Shown: positions 1 to 9,959 of the stretch, in pieces
Numbering within the stretch: position 1 is the first letter of the stretch
How the letters are laid out: each line of letters begins with the position of its first letter
Assembly (NCBI GenBank): GCA_025769875.1
Contig: JAGFNK010000707.1
Span: 1 to 24,757 of the forward strand
Source of the DNA: Russula earlei
Taxonomy: Eukaryota; Basidiomycota; Agaricomycetes; Russulales; Russulaceae
Reading direction: 5' to 3'
DNA length: 24,757 nucleotides
Translations under genes and position numbers: made by a program
Notes under the pieces: model-generated
What the model was told of the DNA's origin: nothing
Database searches by the model: none
What the model saw: only the letters and a program-made list of their open reading frames with translations

Positions 1-16
1 TGACAATTTGGAACAG

Positions 17-903
17 CTCATACGGACGCATATGACAAAGCAAAAATTTTACATCGGGATGTGAGCGCAGGAAACATTCTGATCGCCCCAGATCAATCAG
101 GTTTATTGATCGACTGGGACATGTCCAAGAGGATGGATGTGACCCAGCAGAGACAACACTCCTGCACGGTATGATCTGTTTATCCCCTATGCGCGGCAAA
201 TTGACTTCGTGTTCAGGGTACATGGCAGTTCATATCAACAGGACTTTTATTACACCCTCACGCTCGATCTCATCAAATTTCAGATGATATTGAATCCTTT
301 TACTGGGTTCTTATTTATATTGTCATGAAATGCCGACATTCTGTGATCAAGGGCCAATCACAAGATATGCAACACGTATTTGATGGATACAGAGACGTGG
401 ATGAAGATGGTGTTATCCGGGGCGGTGATGGAAAGCTATCTTTCCTACACAAACTAATGCTTCACCCGGATTCGTTTGGTTTTGTCCTGGAACCATGCCG
501 CCAGATCATTGAAGAGTTGCGCACCCTTCTTAAAACCTTCTATGATGATATTAACCCAAAATCAATTATGCCCGAACCTCAAGCAGAGAGGAATGTCCGG
601 ACGGAGGTCAAGGACACTCACGAGAAGCTTTGTTCTTCTGAATGGGTCTTGAATCTCATAACACGGAACCTGGAATCCAAAAATTGGTCCGACAATGACT
701 GCAGCCTATCAAAGAACATTGTTGGTCATGATCCAATGTTCAGCAGGGGCTGCCGCAAGCGCAAGGCTAAAGATGATGATAGTCCTGTAGAAATGGGTCT
801 ATCATTCAACAAAAAGAGTAGAGGACAATATCCACCAAAAGGATCTTCACTTTCCAGGTATAGCTCATCAGCTGTCTCACAAGGCTTTCCATGTCCAAGG
901 TAA
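17..903 (+). CDS. FunK1-like fungal protein kinase, 3' part (5' end outside window)
   Basis: Two exons are visible, 17-168 and 217-903, giving about 278 residues to the stop at 901-903. The 48-nt intron 169-216 (gtatga...ttcag) contains an in-frame stop, so it must be removed. Bases 1-16 look like the end of an upstream intron: tgac resembles a branch site and aacag an acceptor, and the frame has a TGA at 1-3. Seen in the protein: HRDVSAGNIL (kinase catalytic loop), LIDWDMSK (DFG-like Mg-binding segment), then TGTWQFIS and DDIESFYWVL, which are hallmarks of the FunK1 kinases expanded in Agaricomycetes. The C-terminus is basic (CRKRKAKDDD, FNKKSRGQ), as in a nuclear signal. The N-lobe with its ATP loop lies outside the window. 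Substrate and role are unknown. Nothing seen in the visible part breaks the gene. Confidence 0.85.
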
Positions 904-1816
904 TTCTTTAGTACGTCGTCACACAGTGTCCCGCTGTAAGGCGGCATCCCATTCCAGCCCTGCGTCATTGCTCTCGACTCTCTTTCATCGCGTACCGGTT
1001 CCACCTCCGCTGCCCAGCCAGCTCTCGACCCTCTTTCATCGCAGCTCATCACTCTGGCTCATATTGTTCCTCCACATCCATGTATCGCACTCCCAACTCA
1101 CGTCTTTCTGTCTCCCCAATCCCCCAATATCCCCCTCTCTCATAGATCATGTCTCGTATGTAGAAACTCTAGTTACACCTCAGAACAAGAGACCTGTTTT
1201 GTCCCTTCTTTTGTGTGTGTTTTCGTGAACTCAGCATGCCACCACCCGCTGCCTTCAACACAGACTTGGTTCTTAGTGGGAAAATACAAACAAGATTCAA
1301 TTATAAGAATGCTAACTATATTATTTGGCTTGAGTAAAATTGTAACAAAATGTAAAGCCCAGATCTTTGCGTTGAGTTTAATCTGTGTGGTCAGTCTCTG
1401 TCATTGAGGCGATTGATCCCCATCAGGTGCAATTGATCCCCATCGGCCGATTATCACCATGTAATGAGTAGACCATTCCTATTTAAAATTTGGTGTCATA
1501 TTTGTGGATGCACTTTATGTCTCAATTTATTCAATATAAATCCATGTATTAACATACGCCATTGTGTTAAGTTTATCTGAGTCTGCTAAGGCTAAATTGA
1601 TTGGGCAAATTAAGTGTATATGATCCCCCTGGTGATTCGGGGCGACTCATGTTGCATCTTAGGTTACATAACTTGGGCACTGAGCTGCCCTCTCTTAAGC
1701 ATTTGACTAAGTTCTAATTGTTTGGGTTGACATATTTACAATAATGCAATGCATGAGGAGAGGGCAACAAATCAATCAATTGTTTTAAAATAATTTGTAA
1801 TCTGAGCTGAGTCAAT
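904..1816. other. Gene-free stretch between the FunK1 gene and the Plavaka gene
   Basis: No convincing coding sequence was found. The first 300 bases are pyrimidine-rich and contain a 21-bp near-perfect direct repeat, ctctcgacYctctttcatcgc, at about 970-990 and 1022-1042. A 13-bp direct repeat, attgatccccatc, occurs at 1412-1424 and 1432-1444. The rest is AT-rich. It may hold the kinase 3'UTR and the outer end of the Plavaka element, but I could not find a matching terminal repeat for that element. Confidence 0.5.
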
Positions 1817-1853
1817 TCAGTGGTCAATATATTTCACCTTTATTGACCACTGA
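1817..1853. repeat. Perfect 13-bp inverted repeat (hairpin) just past the Plavaka stop codon
   Basis: The arms tcagtggtcaata (1817-1829) and tattgaccactga (1841-1853) are exact reverse complements around an 11-base AT-rich loop. The hairpin lies 8 bases beyond the minus-strand Plavaka stop codon (1862-1864), so it would be in the 3'UTR of that transcript or in the element's subterminal region. Confidence 0.6.
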
Positions 1854-2507
1854 GTTGAGTTTTAGTGGACTGGACTTATCCATTCCTGTCCGTCATGATA
1901 GCAGAAATCTTCAGGGAGGAAGCCTGAACCGTACTGTGGCAACAAGTGTGCTCCTCGAACAATGGTATCAACGTGTATTACCTCGAGTGTTCGCTTCCCT
2001 CCAAAAACTTCAGGTTTAATGACCCACATTCCAGTTGATGGGTCAGGATACTCAATTGCTGGAATGAACCAGTTGATGAGAGCGCATGGAAGCTCCTCCT
2101 GGAGCATCGGGTCAGAGAATGAAAAAAAGAGGAGAACACGTGCCACCATCATGCCGTGCATAAATGGGTTTTCCTCTCCATCATCAACGGCAACGAATAC
2201 TGTATCAAATCGAGGATTCCCCTTCCATTGGGGATTTGCACGAATTCGCTCATGGTACATGCCACCAGCCCCACAAAGGTCACTTGGAGCATAGAAGGAT
2301 GCAACAGCTGAATGAAATACAGAGATCCTGGATGAAAATTCAGGAAATTCTGAAGGAAAATCATCGTAATTCAGATGCCGTTGCATGTAGACAAATTGTC
2401 GAAGGGCCATCAGAAAGCTGGGTTGCTTGATGAAGATGGCAAGGACATCAAGTGTAGTTGGGTAGTTTCGTTCTGAGAGATGTGGGTGAGGGATTGTGGA
2501 TGCAACA

Positions 2508-2510
2508 TTA
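2508..2510. repeat. Target-site duplication TTA, left
   Basis: tta immediately precedes the left Harbinger tip and is repeated at 5943-5945 after the right tip. On the Plavaka coding strand it reads taa within the intron. Confidence 0.9.
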
Positions 2511-2700
2511 GGCCCATGATACCAACCGAGAATTCTTGAACTTCGAACTTGAACTTGAATTTCGGGATTTTCCGGGAGTGACTGGTGTGACCAGTGTGAT
2601 ATAAGTGACATCGCATATATGATAAACTAATAGGTTTTTTTTTAATATGAGTTTTTATTCGCTTGTGATTTGCATATTCGCTTGTGATTTGCATATTCGC
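2511..2700 (+). repeat. Left terminal inverted repeat of the Harbinger element
   Basis: Identical over 190 bp to the reverse complement of 5753-5942. The inner part has a 19-bp tandem unit, ttcgcttgtgatttgcata, present twice here and three times in the right end. A short palindrome, ctggtgtgaccag, lies about 65 bp from the tip. Confidence 0.93.
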
Positions 2701-2817
2701 GTATTCGCATATTTGTGTGTGATTGCACATGTGTAAGCCCTTTGTCAGTACCTTCTTTTCACCTTCACTTCGGCGTCACCCCACACTTTATTTTCCTGAT
2801 CCTGATCATCACCTCCC

Positions 2818-4078
2818 ATGCAGACCCGCTCATCAAGAAGCTCTGATTCCTCTGCAGAAGAAACCCGAGCAGATATCAAGGCAAGATGGACGACTGAGGA
2901 GGAAGCCGAGTTCTTAAACTTCCTCTTGGAGCACAAGGACCAAATGACGTCCAACGCTATGTTCAAGGATCAAGTCTTCAATGAGGCGGCCAGTCAAATT
3001 AGGTCCCTTTGTAAGAAGGGTGGCTTCAAAACTCTGAGCTCGTGCAAGACGAAGTGGCAAAGGGTACGTGTTTCCTCTTTTGACTACACCTCAACACTGA
3101 CACCGTTCAACTAGATGAAGACCGACTGGGACACCATTTCAGCGATCAAAAATAAGTCTGGCATGGCTTGGGATGATGTGACAGGAATGGACATATCAGC
3201 AGAAAATCAAAATCAGGCAGTGTATGATGAGCTGGTTGCAGTGCGTCTGTAACTCCTGATTTGTCGACAATATCTTACTTTAGTAGGACAAACCAGCGGT
3301 CAAGAAGTTCCACCACAAGGGCTGGCCACATTGCGAGGCCATGGAATCTCTTGTAGGAACAAAAACCAAAGGCAAACACGCATACCGGGCTTCGCAGCCA
3401 ACGCCTCGTGCTGAGCATGCTCCATCCCAGCCAACACCTCGTGCTGAGCATGCTCCATCCCAGCCAACACCTCGTGCTGAGCATGCTCCATCCCAGCCAC
3501 CTACTCCTGCTCACCTGACCCCCGATTTGTCTCAAGTCGGCGGCAGCAGGAGGGCATCGACTTCACCATCAAATACCTCATTCGACTTCGTAACCAACAA
3601 GCGTAAATCACCTCGCATTGACGATATCCTGATGACCGAAACATCTTCAGCTAAAAAACAGAGGGGTGACACCGTGGCGTCTGCTGTCATGGGTGTTACA
3701 GCGGTCATGAACAGAGTTGTTGATGTCTTCGACTCAACTGTCCATTCTCTTGGTTTCTCCCCGCCCATGCCTGAATTCGCACCCGCACCCGCACTCGCAC
3801 CCGCACCCGCACTCGCAGGTGATACTGTACCTGGATTTTTGGCACTTCCCGAGTATGCACGCCGGACACTGGCAGTCCAACACCTTGCCAGTGATATCAA
3901 GGATATCACAAATGGTTGTTGGTTGCCAACTGATGATATTGTCCCAGCATTATCCCTGTTTGCCAATTGCGGCATCGGAGAGGTGGATGGCTACCTCGCG
4001 CTCATATCCGTGGAGTCATCACGTGAGTTTGCACGTGGATACATATGTAATCTGGTGGAGAAAGTGAAGCGAGCGTAA
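2818..4078 (+). CDS. Harbinger accessory protein with Myb/SANT-like DNA-binding domain
   Basis: Three exons, 2818-3063, 3115-3240 and 3287-4078 (introns of 51 and 46 nt), encode 387 residues. Residues about 20-130 fit the Myb/SANT-like domain (Myb_DNA-bind_3 type): RWTTEEEAEFLNFL, SSCKTKWQRMK, then FHHKGWPHCEAM. In PIF/Harbinger systems this second protein binds the element's ends and brings the transposase into the nucleus and onto DNA; that role is inferred here. After the domain come three copies of SQPTPRAEHAP (33-bp units), a basic patch (NKRKSPRI, SAKKQRGD) suited to nuclear import, and an Ala-Pro repeat. The start ATG at 2818 is the first in frame before the domain. It lies 144 bp upstream of the transposase gene on the same strand, with its own stop. 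Confidence 0.88.
3392..3490 (+). repeat. 33-bp tandem repeat, three copies, in coding sequence
   Basis: Three consecutive units (3392-3424, 3425-3457, 3458-3490) encode SQPTPRAEHAP. Units 2 and 3 are identical; unit 1 differs at its first codon and by one silent base (acg/aca). A degenerate fourth unit, SQPPTPAH, follows. Confidence 0.9.
3779..3814 (+). repeat. 18-bp tandem repeat, two copies (Ala-Pro repeat)
   Basis: gcacccgcacccgcactc is repeated twice in tandem and encodes an alternating Ala-Pro stretch ending in Ala-Leu in the Harbinger accessory protein. Confidence 0.85.
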
Positions 4079-4222
4079 GCGATGATTGGTGTTGTTGTGT
4101 CATGTATGTGTATCCAAATAAATATTTCACATATTGTGAAATTACATGTGATGTGCCAAAAAAAATTTTCTGTCAAAAAGTTGCACGCTTTGTCCCCGTT
4201 GTTGTCCCCTCCCTCGCTCAAG

Positions 4223-5584
4223 ATGCCTGATAACCCTCATCAGCAATGGGTACAATGGCGACGCCAACGGCACCAACGGCTCTATGTCATGTTAAATATG
4301 TCAACTGTTCTCCTACTTTGCTGCCAAGCATTACTTGAGCTCCTTGAACCCCTCTATCATCCTCCTATCCCATATCACACATCTTCATACACTGGGGCTA
4401 AGTGGGTTGAGGACCTACTCACTGGCCATCCAGAGCGCATTCGGACTGAGCTTGGGGTGCATAAAAAAGTATTTATCATCCTCCAGCGGATCCTCCAACG
4501 ACTTGGTATCTCATCATCACGACACGTCCAAGTCGAAGAACAAATTGCTATCTTCCTTTATACAGCTGTCACAGGGCTGCCATCGACACATGTCGGAGAG
4601 CGTTTTCAGCGGTCACCCCGCACCATTTCAAAGTAAGTATCTCTCAGGTTTCTTTCAGATGTCGTCTGATGGATAGCTAGGTATTTTAAAAAAATTCTAG
4701 GCGTTCTCTCGAGCCCTCCCTTCTACACCACATTTGTGCGCCTTCCCGATGCCGATTCACCCCCTCACCCCTTCATCCAAAGCAACCCCAAATTCTTTCC
4801 ATTTCTTAAGGACGCGCTGGGTGCTATTGATGGTACACATATCGACTGTTTTGCCACTGCTGCAGAGCATGATGCGGCAAGGAACCGCAAAGGAGGTCTC
4901 ACGCAGAACTGCCTCGTGGGATGCTCATTCGACCTCCGCTTCACCTACCTGCTGACTGGTTGGGAGGGTTCCACTGCTGACGCGACACTTTTTCACGCAG
5001 CACATCATTCTGATCTTCGTGTCCCAAGGGGGAAGTATTATCTTGGTGATGCAGGTTTTGCCTCGTCAGATGTACTTCTCACCCCTTATCGAGGCGTGCG
5101 GTACCATCTAGCTGAATGGGGCCGTGCTCGCACAAGGTGAGTCTTTGTTGTCTTACTTTCAAGTTGTCTTACTGATGTTTGTCCTAGGCCACACACACCC
5201 AAGGAGCTGTTCAATTTGCGTCATGCCCAAGCTCGCAATGTCATTGAACGCATTTTTGGAATTCTCAAGCGGCGTTTCAAGATTCTCTCACAACCCCGCG
5301 AGTATGACATGGGAGTTCAAGCACGCATCCCATGTGCACTCGCAGCACTTCACAATCTTATTCGCGCATATGACTCTAGGGAGATTGGCACCTTTGACGA
5401 CCAAGTGGCTGACCTCCAGATGGACGCACAAGAAGAGGAAGCGCTGGCTGGTGAACTTGGAACAGGCCCTGTGACGCAGCGTGAGAGGGAGCGAGCAAAT
5501 ATCAGGCGAGATAAAATTGCTGATGACATGTGGGAGCAGTATCAGAGAATTCAGAGGGACCGCGCAGAACGTGTTATTGAATAG
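4223..5584 (+). CDS. PIF/Harbinger DDE transposase
   Basis: Three exons, 4223-4632, 4681-5136 and 5188-5584, with introns of 48 and 51 nt, give 420 residues and a stop at 5582-5584. It is the nuclease that cuts and joins the element's ends. DDE_Tnp_4 (RNase H-fold) landmarks are all present: first Asp in GAIDGTHID (about residue 187), second Asp in YYLGDAGF (about 260), and the Glu in VIERIFGILKRRF (about 309). The N-terminal part (residues 60-140) has the helix-turn-helix-like segment typical of the family, ending in a splice within Lys137. The C-terminus is acidic, then basic and helical. I prefer the ATG at 4223 because the frame upstream shows no family similarity, although it stays open to 4082. 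All catalytic residues are kept. Confidence 0.92.
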
Positions 5585-5752
5585 TATTTTTTTCAAAAAA
5601 AGATTTTCCATTTCCTCTTCAAAAATCTCTCGCTCTGCGTGCATGGATCCTGGGCCCTACAGTATGCCTCGGCAACATTCAGCGGACACAAGCGGACTGA
5701 GTCAGTTCCCAGTCACGGCTGCAATCACAATACGCGAATATGCAAATCACAA

Positions 5753-5942
5753 GCGAATATGCAAATCACAAGCGAATATGCAAATCACAAGCGAATAAAA
5801 ACTCATATTAAAAAAAAACCTATTAGTTTATCATATATGCGATGTCACTTATATCACACTGGTCACACCAGTCACTCCCGGAAAATCCCGAAATTCAAGT
5901 TCAAGTTCGAAGTTCAAGAATTCTCGGTTGGTATCATGGGCC
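5753..5942 (-). repeat. Right terminal inverted repeat of the Harbinger element
   Basis: Exact inverted copy of 2511-2700. The repeat continues inward with a third 19-bp unit (about 5734-5752), after which the two ends diverge. Confidence 0.93.
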
Positions 5943-5945
5943 TTA
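5943..5945. repeat. Target-site duplication TTA, right
   Basis: Partner of 2508-2510. Removing the element and one copy restores a 54-nt intron, gtgagt...ctctcag, in the Plavaka gene. Confidence 0.9.
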
Positions 5946-8233
5946 GATGTGACGCACTCACCTAGGGTCACTGCGAGCATGACCTGAGCTAATACCTTAG
6001 GGCCAGGGGTGGGCCACCATCATCATTGTCGTCATCATAGCTATCATTCCTGTCATTCTCATCAACATTCAGAGCACCATAAGGACGGATTGGTGGTAAG
6101 GTACCCGCAACAACAGCCAAAGCATATTCAGGTAGTGTGCCTTCTAACATACCACGGTTGCGGAAGACCCGACGCAATGCTGCGAGTTTGTCCAACCTGG
6201 ATATTGTTGTCATGATCTGAGGCAGTGCGTGAAAATGGCTAGATCGTCTCCAAGGCTCTTTCATGGCAGTGATATGTTTAGACTCAGTTAGCGATGAGCA
6301 GACGCCATTGGGGGATGCGAAGAGCTCAATTTTTGAGACATAATGAAGGAGCGCATGCTGACGCGGAAGGGAAATTGATGATCGGACACCAGTCTCAATA
6401 AATATATCCCTGAGATCCTGGAACCATGCTCGATGTCGCTCAAACTCTTCCAGGTCTGATGATGTGATTGCATTGCGGCGAGCGATGTAGCAGCATTCTA
6501 TAAAGGCCGAAATGCACTCTACCATCTCTTCGGGAACCAACCCTTTGATGGCAGAAATGTAAACCTACAATACGGGATCTTGTTAGGATAGTTCATCCAT
6601 GATTAATGGACTGATAACCTTCATCAGTGCTTTCGGATCATTGCCTGTCCACTGCGAGAACTCACGACCATCAGGAAAACGTCGTATACCTGGAAATGCA
6701 GGCACAGCTGAGATGCTGCATGGATTCAATCACCAAAAACCATTCAAAAGAAGAAATTGAGGCTTACCGACGATCAATTTCTTGAATATAATGTAATGCC
6801 GCTGCTTTCCCATGCGTCGTAATCAGATATTCTTCAACCCAAGTAACAAGATGGTCTTTGAAAGTTCCTGTGATTAACTGATGAAGTAGGTCCGGTGTCA
6901 AAAGCTTGTGGATATCTGCTCGTGGAAAGTGAGACGTAAACGGCTGACAGAGTTTCAGTGGCGGGAACAAGATCATGGTTGAGCACTTACCAGAACATCG
7001 TCACGAACACTGTAATTCTCCCAAATTGTTCCAGGGTTGAAGTTTTGAATGAGAAACTCAGTCTTCTTGTGTGAGCGTAGGTTAGCACATGGATCATCCA
7101 GCTTATCCGCAGCAGCTTTGCATCTGGATGAGAAGTTCAAGGATATTCATCACAAATGAATAATAAACTCACATCGGGCACCAATATTGAACAATGGCTG
7201 CTAGCCATACTTGCTCTGGATAATCCGCAATATATGGACCTAGAGAGAACATGATGCGTCGAAAATGTCCATCTGGGCAGCGTGCGACCTCCAGTGTGGT
7301 CATTGATGACTTTAATGATGAGAAGATATGTGTCAAACACGCATGATAGAGTTGGCGACAAAATGTCTGAAATTCCGGCTGCTTCCTATGTTTTTTGCTC
7401 GCTGTAACACACTGTTGGTTCAGAGTTCATTATGGTGAGATTAGGGTCTTACTTTTCAGAATAGGAAGAAGTGCGACTGCCTCCATCCCGAGAGAATGTG
7501 AGCGCCGCATTGTATTGTCAATATTTCCTGCGCCGACATAGACTGGATGAAATTCTTGGTGCCCCGTTGCAACAGACACTGTGGTTTTATCACTCCCAAC
7601 AATGATCAGGACAAGCATCGATCCTCGTGCTGACAGGTTGTCATGAATAATATCATTCTAACACAAAATGAGTGGATGAAAACAGACAAGTGACAACCCT
7701 CACTGCTTCATCCCAAGCCCAAGATCCAGACATGAGGTTTGTCCATACATGATCCCTCTTTCCATTGAATTGCATATAAGGAACATAGTCGAAATGGTGA
7801 TGCAGGTCAGGTAATGCAATCTGGTTGAGTAATATGATGCACGGGTCATGGAAACAGAGCTCATATGTTTCATGCATCCATTTCGGTGGCATTCCAGGTG
7901 GTAGTGTCCCAGTATATTGGAATTTGGCAGTTTTCCATGGTGCTGGACCTTCTTTAATGGAGTCGATGGTCGCATACATTTCCTTTGCCACTCTCCAAGG
8001 AATGTTATTGGGATCACCGCCAATAAGAAGGGTTGATGCAAGCCAATGATCTAATGCATGATTTATCTCAGCCTCGGAACTCTGGAGCACTGTAAAATGA
8101 TAATTAGCAAACTCGAACGTGAGGCGGTCCCCAAAAGGATTCCACGGGTTTGATGGAATTGCATCTGCAGGACTTAGTGGAGGTGGCGGCGAACCAGGAG
8201 GCAAAGTATTCCCGTTCTTGTCACAAGGTTCTG

Positions 8234-8292
8234 CTAACAAAGTAGAGTCTCAGTCAATGCTGAAAGGGGCATTCGAAGCTTGATCAACCCAC
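8234..8292 (-). other. Plavaka intron 1
   Basis: A 59-nt intron (gtgggt...ttgttag) separates the zinc-finger exon from the transposase body. The exon junction splits the Ala codon before EPCDKNG. Confidence 0.8.
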
Positions 8293-8460
8293 CATTCAAA
8301 TCGGGGTGCGTAACAACAGTGAAGGTGTTTGACCATCTGCTTTTTTCTTCAGCAGACAGGGTTTTTTGATGCTTCAATTTAATGTGTTTGCTGAGTCCAC
8401 AAAATGTGAGACAGGATTTTCCACAGAAAGCACAGGACTGGGACTGGGGCATTAGAATGG

Positions 8461-8468
8461 GTAGACGT
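8461..8468. repeat. hAT target-site duplication GTAGACGT, left
   Basis: The 8-bp gtagacgt abuts the left hAT tip and is repeated exactly at 9978-9985. An 8-bp duplication is the hAT superfamily length. Confidence 0.92.
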
Positions 8469-8486
8469 TAGTGTGGCGGGAAATAG
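8469..8486 (+). repeat. hAT left terminal inverted repeat
   Basis: TAGTGTGGCGGGAAATAG matches the reverse complement of 9960-9977 at all 18 positions; the two ends diverge after that. Confidence 0.92.
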
Positions 8487-8944
8487 CTCCGACGCCTAAT
8501 TCACCCAGCAGATTTGCTTCGGCATCTGGCGAGGTCTATTTCGCAGTGTAATTTTTGGTTAATTTGCCCGGTCTGATTCGCATCGCAAAATAGCTATTTT
8601 GCATCTATTTTGCGGCAAATTTGCGCTAGTTAGCCCAGATCAACAATTACATAACATGCTTTTGCACGTGTTAAGACCATTGCCCCCACTCTTCATCTGC
8701 TGGTACGAAATCACCAGCCTCCTTATTCCCAAAGCATATCTGGATATAGCTTCGTTTGCCCAGAAGACTCTGGAAACTCGCTCAAGCGGCCAACAAGTGG
8801 CTTGGTCCTTGAACACTTCAAGGGTGGCGCTTCCATACCAGCACCACTCAGGTCCTCGTGTGTGCGCTTCTTTTCTATCCCCATCTTCTTGTCCAATTGG
8901 TCAAGGAGACTGGGTTATTTCCTTGCAAGTTCTTCTACAGCAGC

Positions 8945-9662
8945 TCAAACCAAGGCTCCTCCCTCCATCTTGGCCAGATATCCACAGTGCATGGCATGTT
9001 TCAGGATTTGCGTTTTATCATGTGGCCAGCCCCAGGTTGTTTGACATCCCTTGCTTGCAATACACCGAGCCATTTTCTTCTGTGGATCAGTGATGGCATG
9101 GCATGGCCTTGAAATCCTAAGGAGCAGTGGGAATATCTTTTTCCCTCCTTTGCATCCATCATCAGACTCGTCATCGGTAATGTAATCAGAGTCCTCTGTA
9201 TCATGGAGGGCTTTGGTATCAGGCTTCTTGTGATCTTTGCGAATGGATTTGTGAAAGGTTGCCGCAGCAGATCCATCAAGGGTGGTCTGACAACCTCGTT
9301 GAGCCGGATCTTTCAATTTTGCAAACACATTCTTAGGCGGCGGTGCTGTCCTTGACGGTCCAGGTGCGTTGTCAACTTGGATGTCCGGGAGCTGTGGAAT
9401 TGGTGGTCTCATATCAAAGTCCAATCACCAGAGGGAAAGCTCACCTTCCCACCATACTTCAAGATACACTTTTCTGCGGAATTGATTGAACTCTTGAGCC
9501 ATGACTGCAATATGGTAGTTGGACCCATTCCTCGTCAATCGAAAACATCAAAAGTCGGTTGATTTTTGCATCCTGGTTGGCTATATCAACTAATGGGAGA
9601 GCTTCTGGGAGAGCTTTCAGGTACAGCTTGAGCTGCTTGAACTTGCCTGCCAGTGAGCTCAT
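8945..9662 (-). pseudogene. hAT transposase N-terminal remnant with BED-like zinc finger
   Basis: The best-supported piece is the open frame 9424-8945. It contains RTAPPPKNVFAKLKDP, an acidic stretch (TEDSDYITDDESDDG) and a C-x5-C...H-x3-C segment (CIASKGC then HAMHC), which fits the BED-type DNA-binding finger at the N-terminus of basidiomycete hAT transposases. An upstream exon probably lies in 9662-9425: a frame from the ATG at 9662 reads MSSLAGKFKQLK, and a 53-nt intron with gtgagc...cacag is visible before the finger exon. The exact joining is unclear. Downstream (about 8940-8700), one frame still reads LDQLDKKMGIEKKRTHEDLS but is interrupted. The catalytic domain is missing, so no active enzyme is expected. 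Confidence 0.6.
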
Positions 9663-9959
9663 TGGGATGATTGGGGGCGATAATTGGGGCAAACCGAGGC
9701 ACAGACGCAATGAAATTTGATATTAGTCTATCAAAATAAACATTACTGTATGACTACAGCTTGTCCTCAAGATCTTTTATTTCAAGCTGGGCAACCACGG
9801 CCCTGTTGAGACAGTTGAGTTGAAGTTCACAGCCCATAGACACACTGGCATTCTCGGGCAAATTTGCCCTAATTTGCACCGCGTTTTGACCATATTAGGA
9901 AGTTCGGCAAATTAGCTGCAAAATAGCCGGGCTAATTTGCAGGTGCAATTTTCAAACGT

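Larger units (their letters stand above)
2511..5942 (+). mobile_element. Complete PIF/Harbinger DNA transposon (3432 bp)
   Basis: The element is bounded by inverted ends starting GGCCCATGATACC and flanked by tta at 2508-2510 and 5943-5945, the 3-bp TWA-type target duplication expected for PIF/Harbinger. The first 190 bp of both ends (2511-2700 and 5942-5753) are identical by eye. Inside are two plus-strand genes: a Myb/SANT-like DNA-binding protein (2818-4078) and a DDE transposase (4223-5584). This is the usual two-gene architecture of autonomous Harbinger elements. Both add up to whole codon numbers after splicing, without internal stops. The element lies in a native 54-nt intron of the Plavaka gene (16 + 3 + 35 nt remain). 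Intact genes, identical ends and an intact target duplication indicate a recent insertion that may still be mobile. Confidence 0.93.
1862..8452 (-). pseudogene. Plavaka-type DNA transposase, split by a Harbinger insertion and carrying a 1-base frameshift
   Basis: Nine exons are read on the minus strand: 8452-8293, 8233-7704, 7657-7453, 7401-7173, 7123-6991, 6943-6768, 6715-6619, 6564-5962 and 2472-1862. Introns are 46-59 nt with GT...AG borders, except the last, enlarged by the insertion. The N-terminus has a C2H2 finger (CAFC, then H-x4-H). Plavaka family segments follow in order: WNPFGDRL, MSGSWAWDEA, GSDKTTVSVATGHQ, RCPDGHFRR, GPYIADYPEQVWLA, FPRADIHKLLTPDLLHQ, PRQHALLHY, ESKHITAMKEPWRRSS, FHSAVASFYAPSDLCG and IHVDTIVRGAHLLPQYG. 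Such transposases mobilise Plavaka (CACTA-related) elements. Exons total 2744 nt, one base short of 915 codons. The frame slips in a C4 run near 6006-6009, after an Asp-rich hinge, where a fifth C would restore it. The C-terminus (stop at 1862) seems slightly short for the family. The start is the first ATG before the zinc finger. Confidence 0.85.

Noticed and set aside
2410..2730. Minus-strand frame across the left Harbinger end, and its twin 5639-5965
   Set aside because: Both are translations of the terminal inverted repeat and its tandem units, not genes.
3532..3975. Minus-strand frame of 147 residues inside the Harbinger accessory gene
   Set aside because: It is antisense to a confidently spliced coding exon and carries the mirror of its Ala-Pro repeat.
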